The position numbers and the translations under genes are program-made. Below the pieces are notes generated by a model. That model searched no databases. It saw only the letters and a list, made by a program, of their open reading frames with translations, and had not been told where the DNA came from. This document shows positions 8,861 through 18,262 of a DNA stretch of 64,000 nucleotides, in pieces. Position 1 is the first letter of the stretch. Each line of letters begins with the position of its first letter. Source of the stretch: VAZQ01 sp963702695 (GTDB lineage: Bacteria > Pseudomonadota > Alphaproteobacteria > Rhizobiales > Xanthobacteraceae); the NCBI GenBank assembly GCA_963702695.1, contig CAVPDS010000018.1, forward strand, positions 11,091 to 75,090. Direction: 5' to 3'.

Positions 8861-9517
8861 TTGGGTCTCGTGACGGTCCTGTGCTGTGCCGCGGCCGCCG
8901 GCATGGCCGCGACGACTCCGACGTCAAATCCCATACCCGATCTCAATACGGAACCCGGGCCGCTGGATCTCGCCGGCCCGCCGGCAACGATTCCCGCCGC
9001 ACCGCGTCCCGCGCCGCCTGCGCGTTCGGGAAATCCGCTGTGGGGCGTGCCGTTGAGCGTTTTGACGGCGACGCGAGACCGGCCGCTGTTCTCGCCGGCG
9101 CGACGCCCGCCAGCGCCGGCAGTCCTCAACGCCCCGGTCACAGCGGTTCGGGTGCCACCGCCTCCGCAGGAGCACCCCGACCTGATTTTGGTGGGCACGG
9201 TAGCGGAGGCGTCCATCACGCGGGGCACCGAGGGGATAGCAGTGTTCCTCGATGACGCGACCCACGCGACCGTGCGGTTGCACACCGGAGAGGGACACAT
9301 GGGCTGGATTCTGCAGGCGGTGGGAAGTCGCGCCGCCGTCCTGCAGAAGGGGGGCCGGACCGAGACCTTGGCGCTGCCACAGCCTGCGACGGCAGGAGCG
9401 CCGCAAGGTCCCTCCCCGGCAGCGGCCATGATACCGCCGCCGCCCCCGCCGCCGCCGGTTCAGACGAATCCGGTGGTCGGGGCTGCGAACGGCTGCTCCC
9501 CGACGGTCGGATGCTGA
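8861..9517 (+). CDS. gspN: GspN-like T2SS accessory protein, start disrupted by a stop codon
   Basis: Exported proline-rich protein with the segment TATRDRPLFSPARRPPAP, which marks GspN/GspC-like proteins at the end of alphaproteobacterial T2SS operons, followed by a small beta domain (PDLILVGTVAEASITRG, GHMGWILQAVGSRAAVL) and a polyproline tail (PPPPPPPP). A strong AGGAG/GAGGA box precedes ATG 8840, but that frame reads ATG-AGT-TAA, and the open frame resumes directly after the stop. Translation would then have to start at TTG 8861 or GTG 8870. The hydrophobic N-terminus (LVTVLCCAAAAGMAA) looks like a signal peptide that lost its natural start, or the TAA is a sequence error. It probably replaces the missing gspC. 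Confidence 0.72.
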   Translation: MGLVTVLCCAAAAGMAATTPTSNPIPDLNTEPGPLDLAGPPATIPAAPRPAPPARSGNPLWGVPLSVLTATRDRPLFSPARRPPAPAVLNAPVTAVRVPPPPQEHPDLILVGTVAEASITRGTEGIAVFLDDATHATVRLHTGEGHMGWILQAVGSRAAVLQKGGRTETLALPQPATAGAPQGPSPAAAMIPPPPPPPPVQTNPVVGAANGCSPTVGC

Positions 9518-9852
9518 AGGCGGCGCGCGGAACGGTCGGGTCGAAGCCCGCCAGATCAATCTGCAACAATTGACAGAATGACGATTGCCGGTTTGCGCCT
9601 GGCGCTATGCACAGCGCGTGGCGCCGTCGCGCGGCGTTTATGTGGAATATAGATCACGTACGCTCAGATTGACGGTCCTTGTCCCCAGAGTTTGGTTGAC
9701 CGCCCGTTAGTTGCGAGGCTTTGTTTAGTTGATGCGGGAAGCGACATGGCGGTGGTTTTGTAGACTGAAAATGGGCGTTCGACGGTTGAAGCCGAGTTGC
9801 TGCGGCTGTTTCGCTCTCGGGGTCATGACGTGTTGGTCGAAAGGGTCCGGGG
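9518..9852. other. Intergenic region before the autotransporter
   Basis: About 335 bases without a convincing gene. It is less GC-rich than its surroundings and probably holds the promoter of the autotransporter. I see a possible TTGACC at 9695-9700 but no convincing paired -10 box, and no repeat or terminator. Confidence 0.4.
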
Positions 9853-12800
9853 ATGCCCAACCGCGGGGAGTTCGCTGAGACGCGCCGAAGCGCTGCGTGT
9901 CGCGCCACCGATGTAGTTGCGCCTGCTGCAGTGAACTCGCGTTCGACCACGCTACGAACTTGGTGCTCTACGCCGCGGCCAACGCGGCGGATCATGGCCG
10001 CATTGCTGGCCGGCACCTGTCTCGGTACGCCCGCCGCCTACGCCGTCGACGGCACCTGGATCGGAGGCAACGTCGGCGATCCCAGCGAATGGGTCGAGCC
10101 AAATAACTGGTCCGGCGCGGCCGTGCCTGACGGAACTGCGACGTTCACCCTCAACGCCGCGCCGACCTCGGTCCAGAGCAACGGGCTGGTGAACATCGGC
10201 GCGGTCAATTTCAGCGGTACGTCGCCATCCTACACCATCACGAACAACGACATCTTTCTGGTCAACGGCAGCGGCATCACCAACAATTCGGGCTCCCCGC
10301 AGACTTTCGAAGTCAATGCCTCTTTCGTCTTTCAGAACAATAGCTCGGCGAGCACCGGTCCCGGCCCCGTCACGTTCAACAATCACAGCACCATCTCGTT
10401 TCAAAGCTTCAGCACGGCCGGCAGCGCCAGCATCAGCAACTTTGTCGATGTGGAGTTCAACGACAACAGCACCGCAGGCACGGCGGCCCTCCACAATAAC
10501 GGCACCTTGAATTTTAACAATTCGGCGACCGCCGGCAGCGCCGCCATCAACAACAATCTCGGCGCCACCCTGAGCTTCGGCAACTCAGCCTCGGCGGCAA
10601 CCGCGACCATCACCAACGACGGCGCGATGAATTTCAACGATGCCAGTAACGCCGGCAGCGCCGGCATCACCAACAATCTCGGCGCCACCCTGAGCTTCGG
10701 CAACTCAGCCTCGGCGCAAGACGCGAACATCACCAACGACGGCGGGTCGACTTTCAACAATGTCAGCACCGCCGGCAATTCGAAAATCAACAACGGTGCC
10801 AACGGGAGGCTCGACTTCTTTGATGCCAGCACCGCAGGCACTTCCACTATCACAAATACCTTCGGTATCATCACTTTCAATAACAGCAGCACCGGCGGAA
10901 GCGCCACGATCACCAACAGCAGCCTGGTTCAATTCAATGACAACAGCACCGCCGGCGCCGCGATCATCAACAACACCACGGGCGCAACGACGTTCGCCGG
11001 TTCCAGCACGGCGGAGAGCGCGACCATTACCAGCAGCGCTGGCGGGACGTTGTCCTTCATCGACCAAAGCACCGCCGGCAGCGCGAAGATCACCACCGAC
11101 AATGCCAGTCAAACCCTGTTCACGTCCAACAGTACCGGCGGCAACGCGCAGTTCATCACCAGTACCGGCGGCGTGGTGGATTTCTCGGGAACGACGGGCC
11201 CGGCGGGCGACAAGAAGATCACTGCGGGCTCGATCGCCGGTACCGGCAATTACTTTCTCGGCGGCAATCAGCTCACGGTTGGCAGCAACAATCTGACCAC
11301 CACCGTCGGCGGCGCCATCTCCGACGGCGGCAGCTCCGGCGGCACCGGCGCTTCGCTGGTCAAGGTCGGCACCGGCACGCTCATTCTCTCGGGCGTCAAC
11401 ACGTATACGGGCGGCACGACGATCAGCGCCGGCGCCATCCAGGTGGGCAACAATAGTGCGGTCGGCACCGGCCCGGTGACGCTCGACGGCGGCGCGTTCC
11501 AGGCGGGCGCGGCCGGACTTGCGTTCAGCAATGCGTTCGCCATCAATACCACCGGCGGCACGATCGATACGCAGGCCAACTCGCTGACCATCAGCGGTCC
11601 GATCCAAAACGGCAACGGGACGACCGGTGCGCTGAACAAGGCCGGCAGCGGAACGCTCGTTCTTTCCGGCACCAGCAGCTACACCGGCGCTACCAATGTG
11701 AATGCCGGCACTCTGCAGGCGGGAAAGGCGAATGCATTTGCACCGGTGAGCGCGTTCGCGGTGGCGGGCGGCGCTGCGCTCGACCTCAACAGCTTCAACC
11801 AGACAATCGGGTCGCTCACCGGCGCCGGCAACGTGGCGCTGGGCACCGCCGCGCTGACGACTGGCGGCGACAACACCTCGACCGCATTCTCCGGCGGCAT
11901 CTCCGGCACCGGCGGGCTCATCAAGGTGGGAACCGGCACTTTCACCTTGAGCGGAACAAACAACTATTCGGGCGCCACGACCGTCAACGCCGGTATGCTG
12001 CAGGTCAATGGCGCGATCGCGAATTCCGCGACCACGGTGAATGATGGCGCGGTGCTGTCCGGCACCGGCACCGTCGGCGCGCTCACGGTCAAGAGCGGCG
12101 GGTCGTTCGCGCCGGGACCGATCGGCGCGCCGGGCTCGATGACGGTCGCGGGCAATCTCGCGTTCCAGTCAGGCGCGATTTATCTTGTGCAGGTCAACCC
12201 CACGACCGCAAGCCTCGCCAATGTCACCGGCACCGCCGCACTCGCGGGCAGCGTTCAGGCTGCGTTCGCACCGGGAAGCTATTTGGTGAAGAGCTACACG
12301 ATCCTGCATTCAGGCGGGCTCGGCGGCACCACGTTCAGCGGCGTCGCTGGCAACATCCCGGCCAATTTCGTCGCGAGCTTGAGCTATTCCGGCACCGACG
12401 TACTGCTCAACCTCGCGGCCCAGATGGGCAATAACAACAACAACAACAACCCGCAGAACATCGCGTCCGGCGGATTAAGCCAGAACCAGAAGAACGTCGC
12501 CAATTCGCTCAACAGTTTCTTCAACAATGGCGGGGCGCTACCGCCCGGCTTTGTCAGCGTGTTCGGCCTGACCGGCACAAATCTCGGCAACGCGCTGACG
12601 CTTCTCTCCGGCGAGGTGGCGACGGGCGCGCAGCAAAGTTCGTTCGAACTGATGAGCGAGTTCCTCGGCCTGATGATGGATCCGTTCGTCAATGGACGCA
12701 GCGGCATCGGCGCGGGTGGCGGCACTTCCGCGATGCCGTTTGCGCCGGAACGCGAGGCATCGCTGCCCCCGGAGGCTTCGCTTGCCTACGCCTCGGTGCT

Positions 12801-13671
12801 CAAGGCGCCGGTCTACAAGGCCACGCCGTTCGAGCCGCGCTGGAACGTGTGGGGCACCGCCTACGGCGGCTATGGCCGAACCAGTGGCGACCCGGTCGTC
12901 GACGGCAGCCACGATCTCAGAGCGCGCGCCGGCGGTTTCGCCGCGGGCATGGACTATCGCATCTGGCCCGATACGACGGTCGGCTTCGCGCTCGCCGGCG
13001 CCGGCACGGGCTGGAGCCTCGCCAACGGTCTCGGCACCGGCAGGAGCGATGCGTTCCAGGCCGGCGTCTATGGCACCACCCGCTTCGGGCCGGCGTATGT
13101 CTCCGCCGCCCTCGCCTACACCGCGTACGACATGTCGACCGACCGTGTCGCGCCTGCGCTTGATCACCTCACCGCCCGGTTCGATCCGCAAAGCGTCGGC
13201 GGCCGGGTCGAGACCGGTTACCGCTACGCAACCTCATTCGTCGGCATCACGCCTTACGCGGCGCTGCAGGCGCAGACGCTGCACCTGCCGGCCTACAGCG
13301 AGATCGACGCTGCCAGCGGCGGCTTCGGCCTGAACTATGCCGCACGCAACGCGAGCGACACCCGGAGCGAACTCGGCGCGCGCTTCGATCACGTCACCAC
13401 GTTCAATGGCATGGCTTGGACGCTGCGCGGCCGCGCCGCCTGGGCGCACGACTGGGTGTCCGATCCTTCGGTGGTGGCGATATTCCAGGCACTGCCCGGC
13501 GCAAGCTTCACCGTCAACGGCGCGGCGCCGGTGAAGGACTCGGCGCTCCTCTCCGCCGGCTCTGAGCTGCGCGTCAGCCAAAACTGGACGCTCGGCGGCA
13601 AGTTCGAAAGCCAACTCGCCAGCCATACCCAGACCTACTCCGGAATGGGCACGGCGCGTTATACTTGGTGA
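9853..13671 (+). CDS. Autotransporter with repetitive passenger and C-terminal beta-barrel
   Basis: Type V secreted protein of 1272 residues. A late signal peptide (RRIMAALLAGTCLGTPAAYA, about 46-64) suggests either an extended leader from ATG 9853 or a true start at ATG 9994. The passenger has about 20 Asn/Ser/Thr/Ala/Gly-rich units of 20-24 residues (pattern F-N-N-S-T-A-G-x-A-x-I-x-N; about 100-430), then three PATR autotransporter-strand repeats (GTLILSGVNTYTGGTTISAG, GTLVLSGTSSYTGATNVNAG, GTFTLSGTNNYSGATTVNAG). A poly-Asn linker near 860 leads to the autotransporter barrel (about 990-1272) with WNVWGTAYGGYGRTSGD and a C-terminal aromatic YTW. Likely a surface adhesin or coat; no protease or lipase motif seen. 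Confidence 0.92.
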   Translation: MPNRGEFAETRRSAACRATDVVAPAAVNSRSTTLRTWCSTPRPTRRIMAALLAGTCLGTPAAYAVDGTWIGGNVGDPSEWVEPNNWSGAAVPDGTATFTLNAAPTSVQSNGLVNIGAVNFSGTSPSYTITNNDIFLVNGSGITNNSGSPQTFEVNASFVFQNNSSASTGPGPVTFNNHSTISFQSFSTAGSASISNFVDVEFNDNSTAGTAALHNNGTLNFNNSATAGSAAINNNLGATLSFGNSASAATATITNDGAMNFNDASNAGSAGITNNLGATLSFGNSASAQDANITNDGGSTFNNVSTAGNSKINNGANGRLDFFDASTAGTSTITNTFGIITFNNSSTGGSATITNSSLVQFNDNSTAGAAIINNTTGATTFAGSSTAESATITSSAGGTLSFIDQSTAGSAKITTDNASQTLFTSNSTGGNAQFITSTGGVVDFSGTTGPAGDKKITAGSIAGTGNYFLGGNQLTVGSNNLTTTVGGAISDGGSSGGTGASLVKVGTGTLILSGVNTYTGGTTISAGAIQVGNNSAVGTGPVTLDGGAFQAGAAGLAFSNAFAINTTGGTIDTQANSLTISGPIQNGNGTTGALNKAGSGTLVLSGTSSYTGATNVNAGTLQAGKANAFAPVSAFAVAGGAALDLNSFNQTIGSLTGAGNVALGTAALTTGGDNTSTAFSGGISGTGGLIKVGTGTFTLSGTNNYSGATTVNAGMLQVNGAIANSATTVNDGAVLSGTGTVGALTVKSGGSFAPGPIGAPGSMTVAGNLAFQSGAIYLVQVNPTTASLANVTGTAALAGSVQAAFAPGSYLVKSYTILHSGGLGGTTFSGVAGNIPANFVASLSYSGTDVLLNLAAQMGNNNNNNNPQNIASGGLSQNQKNVANSLNSFFNNGGALPPGFVSVFGLTGTNLGNALTLLSGEVATGAQQSSFELMSEFLGLMMDPFVNGRSGIGAGGGTSAMPFAPEREASLPPEASLAYASVLKAPVYKATPFEPRWNVWGTAYGGYGRTSGDPVVDGSHDLRARAGGFAAGMDYRIWPDTTVGFALAGAGTGWSLANGLGTGRSDAFQAGVYGTTRFGPAYVSAALAYTAYDMSTDRVAPALDHLTARFDPQSVGGRVETGYRYATSFVGITPYAALQAQTLHLPAYSEIDAASGGFGLNYAARNASDTRSELGARFDHVTTFNGMAWTLRGRAAWAHDWVSDPSVVAIFQALPGASFTVNGAAPVKDSALLSAGSELRVSQNWTLGGKFESQLASHTQTYSGMGTARYTW
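10541..10720 (+). repeat. 120-bp near-perfect internal repeat in the autotransporter gene
   Basis: The stretch running from about 10551 through 10596 (AACAATCTCGGCGCCACCCT onward) recurs at an offset of exactly 120 bases (10671-10716), with the flanking CGCCGGCAGCGCC also shared. It corresponds to a 40-residue duplication, two passenger units, and looks recent because synonymous sites are identical. Confidence 0.85.
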
Positions 13672-13947
13672 GCGCGGGCCGTCGCGTGTGCGACGGAACG
13701 CCCTGATCGCGACGGGGCGCCAACCGCTTCAATAAATACCTGCATCGCTTGGGTCATGGCCGCGATTTGCCCCCGGGCGTGTCGTCCCGATCGCCAAGCA
13801 GATCTTCCCTCTCGCGGACTTTGCCTGTCAGCGCGGGCCGTTGCCGGCGCGGTTGCGCAAAATGAAAAGCCAAGGCAAAAATGCGCCCCGAGGCAGACGT
13901 GTCTTGCACCGGCACTCACCCGAGGCCGTCGACCCATAGGAGCAATC

Positions 13948-15558
13948 ATGCTTTCAGCGGATAAATTGCTGGTTTCATTGACGTTGACGGTCTCCATGGC
14001 GTCCACGGCCTTGGGCGCGACGATCACCGGAAACGTCGCAGGCCCCGACGGCAAGCCCTTCATGGGTGCGTTCGTGGTCGCCGAGAATGCGCAGAACAAG
14101 ATGACGGTGAGCGTCCTGTCGGACGCGCAAGGCCGCTATCGCATCGGCAATCTGCCGGACGCGACCTACACGGTGCAGATCACGGCCATTGGCTACAAGA
14201 GCGATCCCCGCACCGAGGTGAAATTGGCTGGCGACCAGAAGGCGTCGTTCGATTTCGCGCTGCAAAAAGGAATGGTGCGCTGGAGCGATCTCACCACCTA
14301 CCAGGGCCGGCAGCTCCTGCCTCACACCGCGAACCACGACCTCAGCCACCAGGACGTTTTCTTCACGACCTGTTTCCAGTCCTGCCACTCGTTTCAGAAG
14401 CGCATGGCACCCAACGCCTTCGACGCGAACGGCTGGCGCGAGCGCGTCAAATACATGCGCGACGTCATGATGGCGGGCGAAGGCGCCCGCATGAGCGACG
14501 AACGACTCGAGGATTTCGCGTCCTATCTCACGACCGCCTTCGGTCCTAACTCGCCGAAGCCGGCGTCACCCGAAGACCTGCCGCAGTACAAGTCGCTGGT
14601 ACGCACGTTCAATCCGCGCGCGATGAACATCGCCTACGTGGAATACGACTTCGCGGCGCCGCTCGGCATCGGCCCCTGGAGCGCGGTCGAGGACAAGGAC
14701 GGGATGATGTGGATCCCGTATTACGGGCGCGGCAACGAGGTGGTGCGCCTCGATCCCAAGACCGGCGAGTTGACGCGCTTCCCGCTCCCGTTCACCAAGA
14801 CCGCCGGGATCCATTCGGCGGTTCCCGCCCGCGACGGCACGGTCTGGTTCACCGAAGCCGCGCTCGGCCGGATCGGGCAACTGAACCCCGTGACCAAGGA
14901 GATTACCGAGCACCAGAATTCACCGCTGCCTGACGGCCGGCGCACCGGCGCCCACACCGTGCGCGTGGATGATTACGGACGGGTGTGGTCGAGCGGCGGC
15001 CCCGCCATCACCATGTTCGACCCCAAGACCGAGGAATTCAAACATTTCGATCTCGGTGGAACCTATGGCAACGTGGTCGGCAAGGACGGCGAGCAGTGGT
15101 TCACGTCCTTCCGCGATGACGGCCCGATTGCTCGCGTGAGCAAGGATGGCGTGCTGACCAAATTCTTTCCGCCGACCAAGGGCAAGCCACAGCGCCTGCA
15201 GCAGGACGCGGACGGCATCGTGTGGTTCACCGAGCGACGTGGAAACAAGATCGGCCGCCTGGATCCCAAGTCCGGAGCGTTCAAGGAATTCCCGCTGCCC
15301 GGACCCGAGGCAAGCCCATATGCGATCGGCGTCGATAAAGACCATATGATTTGGTACGATTCGCACGAGCAGGACACGCTGAACCGCATGGATCCCAAGA
15401 CCGGCGAGGTCACCGAATATCCGTATCCGCATTCCGAAATCTCGATGCGCGAATTCTTTCTCGATTCAAAAGGTCGAATGTGGTACGCAAGCACCGCCAA
15501 CAACAAGGTCGGCTACTTCTATTTCAACGACGCGACGAACGACGCTGCCGGCAAATAG
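13948..15558 (+). CDS. Exported carboxypeptidase-regulatory-like / haem / beta-propeller protein
   Basis: 536 residues with three parts. A signal peptide (MLSADKLLVSLTLTVSMAS...ALG) is followed by a carboxypeptidase-regulatory-like fold (ITGNVAGPDGKPFMGAFVVA, DAQGRYRIGNLPDATYTVQI). Next is a haem-c-like segment whose motif is CFQSCH (Cys142, Cys146, His147), that is CX3CH rather than CX2CH. The C-terminal two thirds are a virginiamycin-B-lyase/SMP-30-like propeller with repeated DG.VWFTE and G.I..LDPKTGE blades. Start ATG 13948 has TAGGAG upstream; the frame is open further up but lacks support. A related protein with standard CX2CH lies at 58.7-60.8 kb. Likely a periplasmic redox or binding protein; its reaction is unknown. 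The lyase fold alone does not show antibiotic lysis. Confidence 0.8.
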   Translation: MLSADKLLVSLTLTVSMASTALGATITGNVAGPDGKPFMGAFVVAENAQNKMTVSVLSDAQGRYRIGNLPDATYTVQITAIGYKSDPRTEVKLAGDQKASFDFALQKGMVRWSDLTTYQGRQLLPHTANHDLSHQDVFFTTCFQSCHSFQKRMAPNAFDANGWRERVKYMRDVMMAGEGARMSDERLEDFASYLTTAFGPNSPKPASPEDLPQYKSLVRTFNPRAMNIAYVEYDFAAPLGIGPWSAVEDKDGMMWIPYYGRGNEVVRLDPKTGELTRFPLPFTKTAGIHSAVPARDGTVWFTEAALGRIGQLNPVTKEITEHQNSPLPDGRRTGAHTVRVDDYGRVWSSGGPAITMFDPKTEEFKHFDLGGTYGNVVGKDGEQWFTSFRDDGPIARVSKDGVLTKFFPPTKGKPQRLQQDADGIVWFTERRGNKIGRLDPKSGAFKEFPLPGPEASPYAIGVDKDHMIWYDSHEQDTLNRMDPKTGEVTEYPYPHSEISMREFFLDSKGRMWYASTANNKVGYFYFNDATNDAAGK

Positions 15559-15618
15559 CCGGAGGCCTTGCCGAGCATCAGACGTTTGTTTGTGACGGAC
15601 TTCTCGGATTCGGTTGTG

Positions 15619-15650
15619 CTCGTCCTGCATCGGTCGCGATGCAGGACGAG
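15619..15650 (+). terminator. Strong hairpin after the propeller gene
   Basis: Perfect 13-bp arms CTCGTCCTGCATC and GATGCAGGACGAG around a 6-nt loop, about 60 bases after the stop of the 13948-15558 gene. There is no T-run, so it may be an RNA-stabilising or Rho-assisted end rather than an intrinsic terminator. Confidence 0.5.
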
Positions 15651-15921
15651 CGTCGAGTGTTGAGGCCGCGGGTACGCGCGTCGACCGATCTCCAGCAAGC
15701 GGCGCCCGCTGTTCTACGTCACGACTGACGCGCGGCAAACCCCATCCGCAGGCGCTCGTTTTCGCTGCACCGACGCAAATCCAGATGTGCAGCCAAGCGA
15801 TCAAAACACTTTCCCTGTCGCCGACGCAACTCTCAGCCGCTCGCGAGGTGCTGCGCCGCTATGGCAACATGTCATCGTTTGCTCACCTTGCCATGCGGCC
15901 CAATGCGGTGGCGATCGGCCT

Positions 15922-15957
15922 CCCTTTGCTGAAAGGATTACCTTTGCTGAAAGGATT
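15922..15957 (+). repeat. 18-bp tandem repeat
   Basis: CCTTTGCTGAAAGGATTA is followed at once by the same unit with one change in its last base. Each unit is itself partly palindromic (CCTTT...AAAGG). Two copies only, in a region with no gene. Confidence 0.8.
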
Positions 15958-16521
15958 TCCGGGATTCTCACTCCTGGCGCTCACATGAGCGGCAGGATGC
16001 ACATTGTCCCCTCCTGACGAAACGCCTGGGCGCCGCCGTAAATACGGGATTTGCCTTTCCGAAATTTCATTATTCGCGTAATGAATTCGAGACTAACCTG
16101 ATGCAGGCGGTAGCCTTTGCCTGGGCGAACCTTCCGGTGCCGAATGGACACGGGGGCGCTGGCTCCGACCTAAGCCATTGAAAAACAGATCGAATACTTG
16201 CGTTTCAACGACGTCAAGGGTTCGATTTGAACCGAAGGCAGCCGTCACCAATAATGCCATTTTCAATCAATACCTTAGAGTGCGTTGGGTGAATTGGGAG
16301 GGGCAGCGCTTCATCACCGTATTATCAGTTCACAGAACAGCAACGGGAATTGGCGATGATGCCGTCACCTTGCGTCAAAGCCTGGAGACTTGTGCCGTCT
16401 GTTAACATCGCGGGGTCGCAGTGGATGATGTGTGATTTGACAGGTTCAGCGCGGACTCTTCATGAACTCCGCAGAGCGCCGCAGGCGGACGCGACCGCGA
16501 TGAAGGCGTGCTGTGGGACCG

Positions 16522-18255
16522 ATGCGTAGTGAACTAGCGAAGGCTTTGAGCGCGTGTCGTGCTGCGATCATTGGGCTTGCGATTGCGAGCGCGATGATCA
16601 ATGTGCTGTATCTGACCGGCTCGTTCTACATGCTGGAGGTTTACGACCGGGTGCTGCCGAGCCGCAGCGTTCCGACGCTGGTGGGTCTGTCGGTGCTGGC
16701 GCTGGGGCTGTATGGCTTTCAGGGGGTTCTCGACCTGTTGCGCAGCCGGGTGCTGGTGCGCATCGGCCGCTCGCTCGACGAGAGCCTGAGCGCGCGGGTC
16801 TATCAGACGATCGCGCGGCTGGCGCTGGCGACCCGCAGCGCCGGCGACGGGCTGCTGCCGCTGCGCGACCTCGACCAGGTTCGCTCGTTCCTGTCCGGCA
16901 GCGGGCCGCTGGCTTTGCTCGACCTGCCGTGGATGCCGTTCTACCTCGGCATCTGCTACGTCTTTCACGTCTGGATCGGGGTGGCGGCGACCGTCGGCGC
17001 CGTGGTGCTGATCGCGATCACGCTGTTGACCGAGATCTACACCCGCGAGCCGACCCGCACCGCGGTCGGCCTGGCGGCGCGGCGCAATGCGCTGGCCGAG
17101 GCCTCGCGGCGCAACGCCGAAGCGCTGCAGGCGATGGGGATGGGGCCGCAGCTCTCCGGCATCTGGGGCGAGGTCAACGGCAAGTACCAGGACAGCCAGC
17201 AGCGCGCCAGCGACGTCGCCGGCGGCTTCGCGGCGACCTCGAAGGTCTGCCGCATGGCGCTGCAATCGGCGGTGCTCGGGGTCGGCGGCTATCTGGTGAT
17301 CTACCAGGAGGCCACCGCCGGCATCATCATCGCCGGCTCGATCCTGTCGGCGCGCGCGCTGGCGCCGGTCGATCTGGCGATCGCCAACTGGCGCGGCTTT
17401 GTCGCGTTCCGGCAGAGCTGGCGGCGGCTGCGCGAACTGCTGGCCAAGATCCCGCAGGAACGGGACCAGATGGCGCTGCCGAAGCCGATGACGAGCTACG
17501 TGGTGGACGCGGTCAGCGTGGTGCCGCCCGGCGACAAGCGGCTGGTGGTGCAGGATATCGCCTTCAGGCTGGAGAAGGGCAACGGGCTCGGCATCATCGG
17601 GCCGAGCGCGTCGGGCAAATCGTGTCTCGCGCGGGCGCTGGTGGGGGTGTGGCCGCCGGCGCGCGGCACCATCCGGCTCGACGGCGCGACCCTGGACCAG
17701 TGGCCGCCGGCGCTGCTGGGACGCAACGTCGGCTACCTGCCGCAGGACGTGGAGCTGATGGCCGGCACGGTCGCCCAGAACATCGCGCGGCTCGCCCCGA
17801 AGCCGGACCCGGACAAGGTGATCGCGGCGGCCAAGGCGGCCGGCGTGCACGACCTGATCCTGAAGCTGCCGGACGGCTATGAATCGCAGATCGGCGAAAG
17901 CGGCGCGGTGCTCTCGGCCGGCCAGCGGCAGCGGATCGCGCTGGCGCGCGCGCTCTACGGCGACCCGTTCCTGGTGGTGCTCGACGAGCCCAATTCCAAT
18001 CTCGATTCGGAGGGCGAGGAGGCGCTGACGCAGTCGATCCTCGGGGTGCGCGCCCGCGGCGGCATCGTCGTCATCATCGCGCATCGGCCGAGCGCGATCG
18101 CCGGCGTCGACCTGCTGCTGGTGATGGCGCAGGGGCGCGCGCAGATGGTCGGACCGAAGGAAGAGGTGCTCGCCAAGCTGTTGCGGCGTCCGGCGGTCTC
18201 CCCGCCCGCGGAAGGATTGCGGGTGGTCTCCGAACCCATCGCAGGCAAGGGATGA
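16522..18255 (+). CDS. prtD: Type I secretion ABC transporter (PrtD family)
   Basis: Inner-membrane ATP-driven exporter of a type I secretion system. The N-terminal half has the membrane domain (VLYLTGSFYMLEVYDRVLPS is the family hallmark near the start). The nucleotide-binding domain has Walker A GPSASGKS (about 360-367), signature LSAGQRQRIALARALYG, Walker B FLVVLDEPNSNLD and the switch histidine in IIAHRPSA. Lengths match PrtD/AprD proteins. ATG 16522 is chosen; GTG 16513 in the same frame is possible. The HlyD-like adaptor follows 7 bases after the stop. No TolC-like outer-membrane gene or repeat-in-toxin substrate is seen in the window. The gene is noticeably more GC-rich than the DNA before it. 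Confidence 0.93.
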   Translation: MRSELAKALSACRAAIIGLAIASAMINVLYLTGSFYMLEVYDRVLPSRSVPTLVGLSVLALGLYGFQGVLDLLRSRVLVRIGRSLDESLSARVYQTIARLALATRSAGDGLLPLRDLDQVRSFLSGSGPLALLDLPWMPFYLGICYVFHVWIGVAATVGAVVLIAITLLTEIYTREPTRTAVGLAARRNALAEASRRNAEALQAMGMGPQLSGIWGEVNGKYQDSQQRASDVAGGFAATSKVCRMALQSAVLGVGGYLVIYQEATAGIIIAGSILSARALAPVDLAIANWRGFVAFRQSWRRLRELLAKIPQERDQMALPKPMTSYVVDAVSVVPPGDKRLVVQDIAFRLEKGNGLGIIGPSASGKSCLARALVGVWPPARGTIRLDGATLDQWPPALLGRNVGYLPQDVELMAGTVAQNIARLAPKPDPDKVIAAAKAAGVHDLILKLPDGYESQIGESGAVLSAGQRQRIALARALYGDPFLVVLDEPNSNLDSEGEEALTQSILGVRARGGIVVIIAHRPSAIAGVDLLLVMAQGRAQMVGPKEEVLAKLLRRPAVSPPAEGLRVVSEPIAGKG

Positions 18256-18262
18256 GTGAGCG

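Larger units (their letters stand above)
15559..16512. other. Long intergenic region without a convincing gene
   Basis: About 950 bases, in part AT-richer than its neighbours (especially 16030-16440). Open frames here (for example 15614-15988 and 16178-16405) lack ribosome-binding sites, coding-like composition and recognisable motifs. It contains a 13-bp perfect hairpin (15619-15650) and an 18-bp tandem repeat (15922-15957). Confidence 0.5.

Noticed and set aside
13948..15558. Virginiamycin B lyase (antibiotic resistance)
   Set aside because: Fold similarity only; fused to regulatory-like and haem-like domains, so a resistance call is not supported.
15614..15988. 124-residue frame after the propeller gene
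   Set aside because: Overlaps a hairpin and a tandem repeat, with no start signal or motif.
16178..16405. 75-residue frame in the 15.6-16.5 kb gap
   Set aside because: No ribosome-binding site, no family and AT-rich non-coding look.
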